A DNA stretch of 64,000 bases. Source: Burkholderia ubonensis (GTDB taxonomy: Bacteria; Pseudomonadota; Gammaproteobacteria; Burkholderiales; Burkholderiaceae). The position numbers and the translations under genes are program-made. This document shows, piece after piece, positions 28,151 to 36,465 of this stretch (within the stretch, counting starts at the first letter, position 1; every line of letters starts with the position of its first letter). The stretch is taken from contig NZ_CADFEB010000001.1 in NCBI RefSeq assembly GCF_902833085.1, positions 293,742 through 357,741 of the forward strand. The letters are read 5' to 3'. Below the pieces are notes generated by a model, which was not told where the DNA came from, did no database searches, and worked only from the letters and a program-made list of their open reading frames with translations.

Positions 28151-29977
28151 ATGGATCGTCGCCATTTCCTCGAGTCGTCGGTGTTTTTCACGGTTGCGGC
28201 CGCAGTCGGCGTGCTCGATGCGCCGCGTGCGGCCCCGTCTGCCGGCGCCGAACGCAAGGGCCGCTATCAGTTCCCGCAGGGCGTCGCCAGCGGCGATCCG
28301 CGCGATCGCTCCATCGTGTTCTGGACGCGGTGTGTATCGCTTCCGAGAGACGCACCGCGCCGCCGCACGAAAGGTGTTGCACGCGCGATACCGCTGCGGC
28401 TCGAAGTCTCGACGCAGCCGGATTTCTCCGTGCTCGTCGCCCGTGTACCACTAAGGGCGCTGGCCGCCTATGACTTCACCGTGCGCGCAAAGGTAACGGC
28501 ACTCTCGCCGAAGACCACGTACCACTACCGGTTCGTCGCCGGCGACGACATGAGCGTGACGGGCGTCGCGCGCACGGCTCCGGATGCAAACGAGGCCAAC
28601 GACCGGATTCGCTTCGCATGGCTCACCTGTCAGGACTGGAGCGTCAATCACTGGCAAGCGATGAGCCTGCTGGCCGCCGAAAGCGATCTCGATTTCGTCG
28701 TGCACGTGGGCGACTACATCTATGAAACGGTCGAGGCCGCGAAGCCGGGCGCTGTCGAGGCTGCACATCCTCCGCTGCGGCTGCGTGGCGGCAAGCTGCT
28801 CGCGGACGGCAGCGCATACGCCGATACGCTCGACGACTATCGGACGCTGTATCGCACCTATCGCACCGACCCGCGCCTGCAAACGCTGCACCAGCGCCTG
28901 CCGATGATCGCGATATGGGACGACCACGAATTCTCCGACGACTGCTGGCAGGATCATCAGGTCTACACCAACGAGGAACGGCAGGAAACGCAGCGCCGCC
29001 GCAGCGCCAGCCGCGCATGGGCGGAATACATGCCGGTCGACTGGAGCGACGTGCGTTTCGAGCCGGACAACCCGTCGTACACGAACATTCGCATCTACCG
29101 CGAATTTCGCTTCGGCATGCTGATGCATCTCGTGATGACGGACGAGCGGCTGTACCGCGACGACCATGTCGTCAGCGAGGCGGCCATCGCGCGTGCGCGC
29201 GGGCACGATCCGGTGCATGGCGACGACGCGGCCGGCTCGCGCTACTTCGTCAAGCAGGATGTGCTGCAGCGCTTCGAGGCGCGCGATACCGCGCAGCTTG
29301 GCCGCGCGCCGTCGATGCTCGGCCCGGTGCAGACGCAATGGTGGAAGGCCGCGATGAAGGGCTCCCCTGCGACCTGGAAGGTGTGGGGCAACGAAGTGAT
29401 GCTGAACCGCCTGTGGGCCGTGATGCCGGGCGCGCCGAAGGATGCGGCAGCACGCCTCGTGATCGATTGCGATTCATGGGACGGCTATCCCGCGCACAAG
29501 CACGAACTGCTCTCGTACCTGAAGGAGCAGGGAATCCATAACGTCGTCGCGATCAGCGGAGACCTGCATGCGTTTCAGTGCGGCGTCGTGCGGGACGACC
29601 CGGATCCCGCCACGGGTACGCCCGTGATCGTCGATTTCGTGTGCGCCGGCATCAGCAGCACGTCCTTCTATTCCTATATCAAAGCCGCATGGCGCGGTAC
29701 GCCGTTCGCGTTGCTGGCGGCCACTCCGGCCAAACTCGACGCCTTCCTGATGGCGAACAACCCCGACCTGCTTCACGCCGACCACGACGCGCAGGGCTAC
29801 GCATCGGCCACCGTCACGCCTGAGCGCTTCTCCGTGGTGTTCAACAAGGTGCGGCCGCTGAACCCGGATGGCACCGCACCCGCGGATGCGTTGCTCGATC
29901 GCGTCAGGTTGACCGTGCCAAGGGACTCGGTCGAGGTACGCGTCGAGCATGTCCAGGGGCAACTTACATACCCTTGA
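28151..29977 (+). CDS. phoD: PhoD-family alkaline phosphatase/phosphodiesterase
   Basis: 608 residues from the ATG at 28151, with GGAGG upstream. MDRRHFLESSVFF is a twin-arginine (Tat) type signal, so it is exported folded. The N-terminal PhoD_N beta domain contains QFPQGVASGDPRDRSIVFWT. The metallophosphatase core shows metal-ligand blocks WLTCQDWS, HVGDYIYE, IWDDHEFSDDCW and AISGDLHAFQ. It hydrolyses phosphate mono/diesters in the periplasm, using Fe/Ca in characterised PhoD enzymes. No Pho box was recognised upstream. Length and motif order match full-length PhoD. Confidence 0.92.
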   Translation: MDRRHFLESSVFFTVAAAVGVLDAPRAAPSAGAERKGRYQFPQGVASGDPRDRSIVFWTRCVSLPRDAPRRRTKGVARAIPLRLEVSTQPDFSVLVARVPLRALAAYDFTVRAKVTALSPKTTYHYRFVAGDDMSVTGVARTAPDANEANDRIRFAWLTCQDWSVNHWQAMSLLAAESDLDFVVHVGDYIYETVEAAKPGAVEAAHPPLRLRGGKLLADGSAYADTLDDYRTLYRTYRTDPRLQTLHQRLPMIAIWDDHEFSDDCWQDHQVYTNEERQETQRRRSASRAWAEYMPVDWSDVRFEPDNPSYTNIRIYREFRFGMLMHLVMTDERLYRDDHVVSEAAIARARGHDPVHGDDAAGSRYFVKQDVLQRFEARDTAQLGRAPSMLGPVQTQWWKAAMKGSPATWKVWGNEVMLNRLWAVMPGAPKDAAARLVIDCDSWDGYPAHKHELLSYLKEQGIHNVVAISGDLHAFQCGVVRDDPDPATGTPVIVDFVCAGISSTSFYSYIKAAWRGTPFALLAATPAKLDAFLMANNPDLLHADHDAQGYASATVTPERFSVVFNKVRPLNPDGTAPADALLDRVRLTVPRDSVEVRVEHVQGQLTYP

Positions 29978-30231
29978 ACATGCAGTACGGCGGCCGCTCG
30001 AATGCTTGAAAATTAGCTGTGGACTTCCATCCGCATACGCGTATGATGGTTCGCATCAGTGTGGCTGCTTCCCTCCACCCACCACCTGACTGCTCGTCGC
30101 GTGGCACTCGCTAGCCACGCATAACGCCCTCCTACTCCTTCCCCCTCCAGCTTCTTGATCTGCCCCGCGCCTGGCGTGCGCCGGAAAGGTCGTTTTCGTC
30201 CGGCGATCTCGAGGATCGCGAGGAGTTCGTC
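29978..30231 (+). other. Untranslated stretch ahead of the S21 gene cluster
   Basis: No gene is seen. It contains a pyrimidine-rich run (about 30128-30155), the palindrome CGATC-TCGAG-GATCG close to the start of the next gene, and a stem CCGGA/TCCGG around 30180-30203. A promoter plus structured leader for the small-gene cluster is likely, but no hexamers stand out. Confidence 0.35.
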
Positions 30232-30507
30232 ATGAGCATGCACCTGTATCGCGGGTTCGAGATTTACCCGTTGATCTATCCCCATTCCCCGACTACCCTG
30301 CAAGCCGGACACGATTACGACGACGGCTTCGACGCCGCGGTGAAAATCTGCCTTCGAGGCACGGATTCCACGCTGACGCGCAGCATGACATTCAGAGTCG
30401 CAGGCGCCGCCCCGTTTTCCAGCTCGGGGGCAGCGCGCCGGGCATCGATTCGATATGCTGAAAATATGATCGACACGAACGATGGTGAACGGTGGACCCT
30501 TGGCTGA
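30232..30507 (+). CDS. Conserved small hypothetical protein
   Basis: 91 residues with GAGGAG at ideal distance before the ATG at 30232. It starts MSMHLYRGFEIYPLIYPHSP and contains DYDDGFDAAVKICLRG and RRASIRYAENMIDTNDGE, a pattern I associate (from memory) with a Burkholderia family of about 90 residues of unknown function. Soluble, no cysteine clusters, no signal peptide. It leads a close-packed cluster of small genes that includes a ribosomal protein S21 paralogue. Confidence 0.7.
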   Translation: MSMHLYRGFEIYPLIYPHSPTTLQAGHDYDDGFDAAVKICLRGTDSTLTRSMTFRVAGAAPFSSSGAARRASIRYAENMIDTNDGERWTLG

Positions 30508-30556
30508 CGCGTAGCGATCCCGGCTGCGCCGTGGCCATGAATGAGGTAACCAGGAT

Positions 30557-30793
30557 ATGACAGTCGACGAAATTCTTGCGTTGATCCAACGCCACGAAGT
30601 CAGGCATGTCGCCGCCTCCATCTCGCACACGATCACGCATCAACAACCTGAATTTCAGATCTTCTCTGCTGTACGAGCGTTGCTTCTCGATACAGGTTGC
30701 TCCGAGTTCGAAGCCAACGCCAGGGCCGAAGAGGTCATGGAGACGCTTCGTTACCCGTCCCATCTACCCAACTTTCAATCGAATCCCGCATGA
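30557..30793 (+). CDS. Small hypothetical protein coupled to rpsU
   Basis: 78 residues starting [20 protein letters not shown], with AGGA 5 bp upstream. It is predicted to be helical and acidic ([20 protein letters not shown]). Its stop overlaps the rpsU start in an ATGA four-base overlap, so the two are translationally coupled. No known family recognised. The coupling suggests a role linked to translation or to the same stress response as the S21 paralogue. Confidence 0.65.
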   Translation: MTVDEILALIQRHEVRHVAASISHTITHQQPEFQIFSAVRALLLDTGCSEFEANARAEEVMETLRYPSHLPNFQSNPA

Positions 30794-31002
30794 CAAGAAT
30801 TCTGCCGAGGCTTAACGAGCCGCTCGAGGTCACGCTACGACGATTTCGCAGAGAAATCGAAAAAACCGGCCTGATCCGGGAGTTGCGCAGTCGCACCAGC
30901 TACGAAAAACCGACGACCGAGCGCAAAAGAAAGAAAGCCAGTGCCGTGGCCAGGCAACGCAAACTGACGAAGCGCATGCTGCCGCCGCGAAAATTGTATT
31001 AG
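30790..31002 (+). CDS. rpsU: 30S ribosomal protein bS21 (divergent paralogue)
   Basis: 70 residues from the ATG at 30790: [20 protein letters not shown]. The S21 core is clear: [25 protein letters not shown], then a lysine/arginine-rich tail ending MLPPRKLY. S21 sits on the small subunit platform and affects recognition of the Shine-Dalgarno helix. Compared with the housekeeping Burkholderia S21 (recalled as starting MTTILLKENEPFEVAIRRFR), this one differs throughout, so it is a second copy. It is coupled to the gene before it and followed 8 bp later by a 43-codon frame. Confidence 0.93.
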   Translation: MTRILPRLNEPLEVTLRRFRREIEKTGLIRELRSRTSYEKPTTERKRKKASAVARQRKLTKRMLPPRKLY

Positions 31003-31010
31003 GGGCAGCG

Positions 31011-31142
31011 ATGGAAGATAGGCAAATTGCCGGGACCACGTTCCATCCGCTGGCGAAATGCGAGTTCGCTTTCGACGAGCGACAAGAGGTCGCCGCCCTT
31101 CTGCCGATCTTCCATGCAGGGTTACCGCACACCCTTCAATGA
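31011..31142 (+). CDS. Possible 43-residue protein after rpsU
   Basis: ATG at 31011 with AGGGGC at six bases; it reads MEDRQIAGTTFHPLAKCEFA and ends PIFHAGLPHTLQ, stop TGA at 31140-31142. Spacing to rpsU is 8 bp. It overlaps the last 7 bp of the convergent transporter gene. Good ribosome site and operon position favour a real gene, but the sequence has no known relatives. Confidence 0.45.
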   Translation: MEDRQIAGTTFHPLAKCEFAFDERQEVAALLPIFHAGLPHTLQ

Positions 31143-32446
31143 TTGTGCCGCACCCCTGACACGACCTCCCGCTGCGCCCCCTTCCGGCTCAACAGCAGCG
31201 TGACGACCGCCGACACCGCGAGCGTCCCCGCGACCACGTACAACCCGGCCGCATACCCGCCCGTCACGTTCTTCAGCCAGCCGATCGCGAACGGCCCGAC
31301 GAACCCGCCGAGGTTGCCGATCGAATTGATCATCGCGATCCCCGCGGCCGCGCCGGCGCCCGACAGGAACATGCTCGGCATCGCCCACAGCGGCGCCTTC
31401 GCGGCGCTGATGCCGACGTTGACGACGACGAGTGCGAGCACGGTCAGCAGCGCGGTGCCCGCCTGCCCCGCGAAGATGAAGCCGACGCACGCGAGCACGC
31501 ACGGAATCACGACGTGCCAGGTGCGCTCCTCGGTGCGATCCGAATGACGCGCCCAGAGGATCATCGCGACGACCGCCGCGATGCTCGGAATGCCGGTGAG
31601 CAGGCCCGTCTGCAGCGCGCTGAAGCCGAACTGCCTGACCATCAGCGGCGCCCACAGCCCGAGCGTATACAACCCGGCCGACGTGCCGAAGTAGATCAGC
31701 GCGAGCGCCAGCACGCGCGGATCGCGCAGCGCCTGCCACGCGCCGGCCGTGTGGCCCGCATGCGTGTGACGCGCGTCCGCTTCCGACTTCAGCTTCGCGA
31801 TCAGCCAGTCGCGCTCGTCGGGCTGCAGCCACGCGGCCTGTGACGGCGAATCGGTCAGGAAGGTCAGCACGACGAAACCGAGCAGCACGGCCGGCAACGC
31901 TTCGATCACGTACAGCAGTTGCCAGTCGGCAAGCCCGAACATCGGCGGCAATTGCATGATCGCGCCCGACAGCGGCGAGCCGATCGCCGTCGAGATCGGC
32001 GCGGCGGCCATGAACCACGCGGCGGCGGCCGCGCGCTGCTTCGCGGGAAACCACAGGCTCAGGTACAGGATGATGCCGGGAAAGAACCCCGCCTCGGCGA
32101 CGCCGAGCAGGAAGCGCAGCACGTAGAAGCTGGCCGGGCCGGACGCGAACGCGGACACGGCCGACACGATGCCCCACGTGATCATCACGCGCGCGATCCA
32201 GATCCGCGCGCCGACGCGATGGAGAATCAGGTTGGACGGCACCTCGAACAGGAAGTAGCCGATGAAGAACAGTCCGCCGCCGAGCCCGAACGCGGTCGGC
32301 GACAGGCCGATCGCCTTGTTCATCGTCATCGCGGCGAAGCCGACGTTGACCCGGTCGAGGAAGCTGACGAAATACAGCAGCATCACGAACGGAATGATCC
32401 GCCACGTCAGTTTCCGCGCGACGCGGGATTCCAGGTTGGCTTGCAT
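31136..32446 (-). CDS. MFS transporter, ACS (anion:cation symporter) family, tartrate-type
   Basis: 436 residues from the ATG at 32446, which has a near-perfect AAGGAGGAG. Twelve hydrophobic segments. The N-terminal pattern RIIPFVMLLYFVSFLDRVNV then FAAMTMNKAIG is the hallmark of the ACS family (tartrate TtuB, phthalate, 4-hydroxyphenylacetate permeases). GEAxxFPG-type loop: LLGVAEAGFFPGIILYLSLW. Inner-membrane import of an organic acid. Next to a tartrate dehydrogenase and its divergent regulator, so L-tartrate or D-malate is the likely substrate. Confidence 0.88.
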   Translation of the reverse strand: MQANLESRVARKLTWRIIPFVMLLYFVSFLDRVNVGFAAMTMNKAIGLSPTAFGLGGGLFFIGYFLFEVPSNLILHRVGARIWIARVMITWGIVSAVSAFASGPASFYVLRFLLGVAEAGFFPGIILYLSLWFPAKQRAAAAAWFMAAAPISTAIGSPLSGAIMQLPPMFGLADWQLLYVIEALPAVLLGFVVLTFLTDSPSQAAWLQPDERDWLIAKLKSEADARHTHAGHTAGAWQALRDPRVLALALIYFGTSAGLYTLGLWAPLMVRQFGFSALQTGLLTGIPSIAAVVAMILWARHSDRTEERTWHVVIPCVLACVGFIFAGQAGTALLTVLALVVVNVGISAAKAPLWAMPSMFLSGAGAAAGIAMINSIGNLGGFVGPFAIGWLKNVTGGYAAGLYVVAGTLAVSAVVTLLLSRKGAQREVVSGVRHNH

Positions 32447-32594
32447 GTGTCTCCTCCTTCGAGGGTCGAGCCGTGCTCTATAGGGTGAAGCCATTCGACG
32501 CCCGCCGATGGTGCAGGCGCCGCTGCCCGGCTCGCGTCGCATGCGCGAGTCGCGGGCGGAAGGTTCATGCGCGGAGTGGGCGAAACGCCGCCGC

Positions 32595-33677
32595 TTACGC
32601 CGCGACCTCGACTTTCCCGACGCGCTCGCAGACCGCCGCAGTCACCTGCGCGGTGGTCGCGCTGCCGCCGAGATCGCGCGTGTGCAGCGACGGGTCCGCG
32701 GTCACGGCCTCGATCGCGTGCATCACGCGCGCGGCCGCGTCCGTTTCGCCGAGATGTTCGAGCAGCATCACGACCGACCAGAACGTGCCGATCGGATTCG
32801 CGAGGCCCTTGCCCATGATGTCGAACGCGGAGCCGTGGATCGGCTCGAACATCGACGGAAACCTGCGCTCCGGATCGATGTTGCCGGTCGGCGCGATGCC
32901 GAGGCTGCCGGCGAGCGCGGCGGCGAGATCGCTGAGGATGTCCGCGTGCAGGTTGGTCGCGACGATCGTGTCGAGCGTCGCCGGCCGGTTAACCATGCGC
33001 GCGGTAGCCGCGTCGACGAGCTCCTTGTCCCACGTCACGTCGGGGAATGACTGCGCAACCTGCTTCGCGATCTCGTCCCACATCACCATCGCGTGACGCT
33101 GCGCGTTGCTCTTCGTGATGACCGTCAGCCGCTTGCGCGGCCGCGACTGCGCGAGCCGGAACGCGAAGCGCATGATGCGCTCGACGCCCGCGCGCGTGAG
33201 GATCGACACGTCGGTCGCGGCCTCGAGCGGATGGCCCTGGTGCACGCGGCCGCCGATGCCCGAATACTCGCCTTCCGAGTTCTCGCGCACGATCACCCAG
33301 TTCAGGTCGTCGGGCCCGCAGCGCTTCAGCGGCGCGTCGATGCCCGGCAGGATGCGCGTCGGGCGCACGTTCGCGTACTGGTCGAAGCCCTGGCAGATCT
33401 TCAGGCGCAGGCCCCACAGCGTCACGTGGTCGGGCACGTCCGGGTCGCCGGCCGAGCCGAACAGGATCGCGTCCTTGCCGCGCAGCGCATTCAGCCCGTC
33501 GTCGGGCATCATCACGCCGTGCCGGCGGTAGTAGTCGGCGCCCCAGTCGAAGTTCTCGAACTCGAACGCAAAGCGCCGGCTGCTCCGCGCGAGCGCCTCC
33601 AGCACCTGCTTGCCGGCCGGCACCACCTCCTTGCCGATGCCGTCGCCGGGAATCGTCGCGATACGGTACGTCTTCAT
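32595..33677 (-). CDS. Tartrate dehydrogenase / D-malate dehydrogenase (decarboxylating)
   Basis: 360 residues from the ATG at 33677 with GGAG upstream. NAD-dependent isocitrate/isopropylmalate dehydrogenase fold: MKTYRIATIPGDGIGKEVVP, then YANVRPTRILPGIDAP (substrate arginine), NWVIVRENSEGEYSG, TKSNAQRHAMVMWDE, and LHADILSDLAAAL with the metal-binding aspartates. This combination is typical of TtuC/YeaU (DmlA) rather than LeuB. Oxidises tartrate or D-malate in the cytoplasm. Same strand as the transporter, separated by 148 bp, divergent from the LysR gene. Confidence 0.92.
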   Translation of the reverse strand: MKTYRIATIPGDGIGKEVVPAGKQVLEALARSSRRFAFEFENFDWGADYYRRHGVMMPDDGLNALRGKDAILFGSAGDPDVPDHVTLWGLRLKICQGFDQYANVRPTRILPGIDAPLKRCGPDDLNWVIVRENSEGEYSGIGGRVHQGHPLEAATDVSILTRAGVERIMRFAFRLAQSRPRKRLTVITKSNAQRHAMVMWDEIAKQVAQSFPDVTWDKELVDAATARMVNRPATLDTIVATNLHADILSDLAAALAGSLGIAPTGNIDPERRFPSMFEPIHGSAFDIMGKGLANPIGTFWSVVMLLEHLGETDAAARVMHAIEAVTADPSLHTRDLGGSATTAQVTAAVCERVGKVEVAA

Positions 33678-33770
33678 GTCTCCATCCTCGAATGATCGTG
33701 ATCGTGAACGCACTGTACTCAACCTGAAGCGCGGTAACCGGTGCTAGACTCAAAGCATCTTTAACCTGAA

Positions 33771-33782
33771 TTCACAAGTGAA
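33771..33782. promoter_or_regulatory. Palindrome TTCACAAGTGAA before the LysR gene
   Basis: A perfect 12-bp palindrome, TTCAC-AA-GTGAA, that ends 3 bp before the LysR start codon in the 108-bp divergent region between the dehydrogenase and LysR genes. Its position suits autorepression of the regulator. LysR sites usually have T-N11-A symmetry, so this may be the autoregulatory half. Confidence 0.4.
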
Positions 33783-33785
33783 GCG

Positions 33786-34706
33786 ATGGCGGATGCGGTC
33801 CAGCCGGCCGATCTCGGCTTCTTTTCCACGCTTGCCGCGTCGGGCAGCCTGAGCGCCGCCGCGCGCGAGCTCGGCCTCACCGCGGCGGCGGTCAGCAAGC
33901 GGCTCACGCTGATGGAGCAGCGTGCGGGCGTGACGCTCGTGAACCGCACGACGCGGCGGATGATGCTGACGCCCGAGGGCGAGGTCTACCTGGAATACGC
34001 GCGCCGGATCCTCGACCAGATGGACGAGCTCGGCGAACTGCTCGGCAATGCGAAGAAGACGCCGAAGGGGCTGCTGCGCGTGAACGCGACGCTCGGCTTC
34101 GGGCGCAGCCACGTCGGGCCGGCGATCTCGCGCTTCGTCGCGCGCTACCCGGAAGTCGCGGTGCAGCTGCAGCTGTCGGTGATGCCGCCGCCGCTCACCG
34201 ACGACGCGTTCGACGTCTGCATCCGCTTCGGCGAGCCGCCCGATACGCGGGTCGTCGCGCGGCGGCTCGCGCCGAACCGGCGGCTGCTGTGCGCGGCGCC
34301 CGCGTACCTCGCGAAGCACGGAACGCCGGCCACGCCGCACGACCTGACGCGACACAACTGCATCGGCATCCGGCAAGGCGACGAAAGCTACGGCGTGTGG
34401 CGGCTGACGAGCGGCCGGGGCGCCGCGCGCAAGACCGAAGCGGTGCGCATCAACGGCAACCTGACCACGAACGACGGGGAGATCGCCGTCAAATGGGCGC
34501 TCGACGGGCACGGGGTCCTGATGCGCGCGGAATGGGACATCAACGACTATCTCGCCGACGGCCGCCTCGTCGTCGTGCTGCCCGACTACGAGACGCCGGG
34601 CGCGGACATCTATGCGGTCTATGCGCAGCGCCATCAGATGTCCGCGCGGATTCGTGCGTTCGTCGATTTTCTGGCGGGGGAGTTGGGGCGGTTGAAGACG
34701 GTGTAG
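33786..34706 (+). CDS. LysR-family regulator of the tartrate/malate module
   Basis: 306 residues, the standard length. The N-terminal winged helix-turn-helix is GSLSAAARELGLTAAAVSKR at residues 16-35. The effector domain starts near 90 (GLLRVNATLGFGRSHVGPAI), with the DVCIRFGEPPDTRVVARRLA segment common to the DmlR/TtdR subgroup. It probably senses tartrate or malate and activates the divergent dehydrogenase and transporter genes. The divergent arrangement and subgroup support this; the effector itself is inferred. Confidence 0.88.
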   Translation: MADAVQPADLGFFSTLAASGSLSAAARELGLTAAAVSKRLTLMEQRAGVTLVNRTTRRMMLTPEGEVYLEYARRILDQMDELGELLGNAKKTPKGLLRVNATLGFGRSHVGPAISRFVARYPEVAVQLQLSVMPPPLTDDAFDVCIRFGEPPDTRVVARRLAPNRRLLCAAPAYLAKHGTPATPHDLTRHNCIGIRQGDESYGVWRLTSGRGAARKTEAVRINGNLTTNDGEIAVKWALDGHGVLMRAEWDINDYLADGRLVVVLPDYETPGADIYAVYAQRHQMSARIRAFVDFLAGELGRLKTV

Positions 34707-34825
34707 GGAAAACCGTACCAAACACGCGAGCCGCCGTCGCTACATGCGCCCGGTGCCGGCAACGCGGGTCGGTCGGGCACAACCCGCGAGCAATCGGTCG
34801 CCCGGCATTTCGCTCGCCGGCCCGA

Positions 34826-35827
34826 TCAGGCCACCGCCGCCTGACAGGCCTCCCGATCGTTCGCCTCGACGACCGCAGGCATCACCCGCCGCACCCCGCC
34901 CCCCACGACGACCAGCCCCTCCCGGTCCCGCGCCGCGTCCGAAAACCGCTCCGCCACCCAGTCGACGAAAGCGCGCACGCCGGGCGACACGTGCGGGCGC
35001 TTCACATAGACGGCCGACACGGCGACCGCATCGGGCCGCCAGCGCGGCAGCACTTCCCGCAACCGTCCCGCGTCGATCAGCGGCTGCACGGCGACGCGCG
35101 GCGGCTGGATCAGCCCGAGGCCGTGCAAGCCGCACGCGACGTAAGCCTGCTCGTCGTCCACGCTGACGCTCTCTTCGAGCCGCACCTTGCGCACCGCGCC
35201 GTCGGCCACGAAATCGAGCTCGGCCGTGCGCTGACCGGGAACGGACCACCCGCCTACTACGCGATGCGCGGCGAGATCGTCGAGCGTGCGCGGCATCCCG
35301 TGACGCGCGAGATACGCGGGGCTCGCGCACGTCACGCGTTCGAGCGTGCCGAGCCGGCGCGCAACGCGCGACGAATCGGGCAGCTCGCCGAGCCGGATGC
35401 CGCAGTCGATCGCGTCGTCCGCGCGGTCGGCCGCGCGCCCGGACACGCCGAGCATCAGCACGAGATCCGGATGACGCGCATGAAATTCGCCGAGCGCGGG
35501 CAACACGATCGCGCCCGCGACCGATCCCGGCAACTCGACGCGCAGCGGCCCGCTCGGATGCAGCGCGGCGCCGCGAATGCTGGATTCGAGCTCGTCGACT
35601 TCCGCCGTGATGCGCAGGCAGCGCCGGTAATACGCGTCGCCTTCGGCGGTCGGGCGCAGCGCGCGCGTCGTGCGCACCAGCAGCGGCATGCCGAGCGCCG
35701 CTTCGAGCACCTGCACGGTCCGCGTCGCGGTCGCGCGCGAAATGCCGAGGGCCTCCGCCGCGCGCGTAAAGCTGTTCATTTCGACGATGCGCGTGAAGAT
35801 GCGCATCGCACGGATCGGATTGTCCAT
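34826..35827 (-). CDS. LysR-family transcriptional regulator
   Basis: 333 residues from the ATG at 35827 (MDNPIRAMRIFTRIVEMNSF), with AGGGG upstream; a longer frame to 36145 is arginine-rich shadow sequence. HTH: SFTRAAEALGISRATATRTV. Effector domain: GPLRVELPGSVAGAIVLPAL, then DCGIRLGELPDSSRVARRLG. The C-terminal 40 residues (VGGGVRRVMPAVVEANDREA) extend past the usual end. No divergent target gene lies upstream: the next gene is on the same strand 95 bp away. Target unknown. Confidence 0.85.
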   Translation of the reverse strand: MDNPIRAMRIFTRIVEMNSFTRAAEALGISRATATRTVQVLEAALGMPLLVRTTRALRPTAEGDAYYRRCLRITAEVDELESSIRGAALHPSGPLRVELPGSVAGAIVLPALGEFHARHPDLVLMLGVSGRAADRADDAIDCGIRLGELPDSSRVARRLGTLERVTCASPAYLARHGMPRTLDDLAAHRVVGGWSVPGQRTAELDFVADGAVRKVRLEESVSVDDEQAYVACGLHGLGLIQPPRVAVQPLIDAGRLREVLPRWRPDAVAVSAVYVKRPHVSPGVRAFVDWVAERFSDAARDREGLVVVGGGVRRVMPAVVEANDREACQAAVA

Positions 35828-35922
35828 CGGACACCCCTGCGAAATTGCCGCATGCCGCGGCGCGCGTTCGCGCACCGTGCAAGCGTGTCGATGAAAGCCG
35901 CGCCGCCGGCGCGGCAGCCGGT

Positions 35923-36342
35923 TCAGCCGTGCGCGATCACGACGCCGCGCGCCGGTGCGTCGAGCAGCCGCCGTGCGAGCGCAAGCGCCTCGTCGCGGCT
36001 CGCCGCCGCGTTCAGCGGATAACCCCAGACCTTCTCGAACGTGCCCGAGAATGCGTCGAGCGCCACACGCCGCGGCGCGTCGGGCTCGATCGCGATCATC
36101 GCGGGAATCCATTCGCGCGACTGCGCGCGGTTGGCCTTGCTCCACTTCGCGAGTTGCTTGCGCAGTTCATGATCGCCGGCACCGCGATCGTCGCCGGACG
36201 GCGCGTCGTCGGTCAGCAGAACGAAGCGTTCGCGACGCGCGAGCAACGCGTCGAGTTCGGCAAGCAGGCGGGCGGGATCGGTGTGCGTCGAACCGCTGTA
36301 ACGCAACCAGACAAACGGGAATTCGGTCGTGACGATCTGCAT
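35923..36342 (-). CDS. Conserved hypothetical protein under Fur-type control
   Basis: 139 residues from the ATG at 36342, with GGAGG before it. Mixed alpha/beta: MQIVTTEFPFVWLRYSGSTH, FVLLTDDAPSGDDRG, WIPAMIAIEPDAPRRVALDA, ending ALARRLLDAPARGVVIAHG. The alternation of hydrophobic strands with helices suggests a STAS-like or thioredoxin-sized fold, but no family is certain. No signal peptide and no cysteines. The only functional clue is the iron-box overlapping its promoter (36355-36371), so expression under iron limitation is expected. Confidence 0.7.
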   Translation of the reverse strand: MQIVTTEFPFVWLRYSGSTHTDPARLLAELDALLARRERFVLLTDDAPSGDDRGAGDHELRKQLAKWSKANRAQSREWIPAMIAIEPDAPRRVALDAFSGTFEKVWGYPLNAAASRDEALALARRLLDAPARGVVIAHG

Positions 36343-36354
36343 GTCGGCCTCCAG

Positions 36355-36375
36355 ATGAGAACGATTCTCATTTTA
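36355..36375 (-). promoter_or_regulatory. Fur box overlapping a -10 element
   Basis: ATGAGAA-CGA-TTCTCAT (36355-36371) is a perfect 7-bp inverted repeat very close to the Fur consensus. On the minus strand TAAAAT (36375-36370) is a good -10 hexamer overlapping its upstream end, and the gene starts 12 bp beyond the box. Iron-bound Fur would block polymerase directly. Confidence 0.75.
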
Positions 36376-36465
36376 TGGATCGAGGCCCGCTGCGTCATTT
36401 CTCGTCCCGGCCAACCGCTTTTTCATTCCGGCCAAACGTGCGTACGCCGGCACGCCCCGTGCCGT

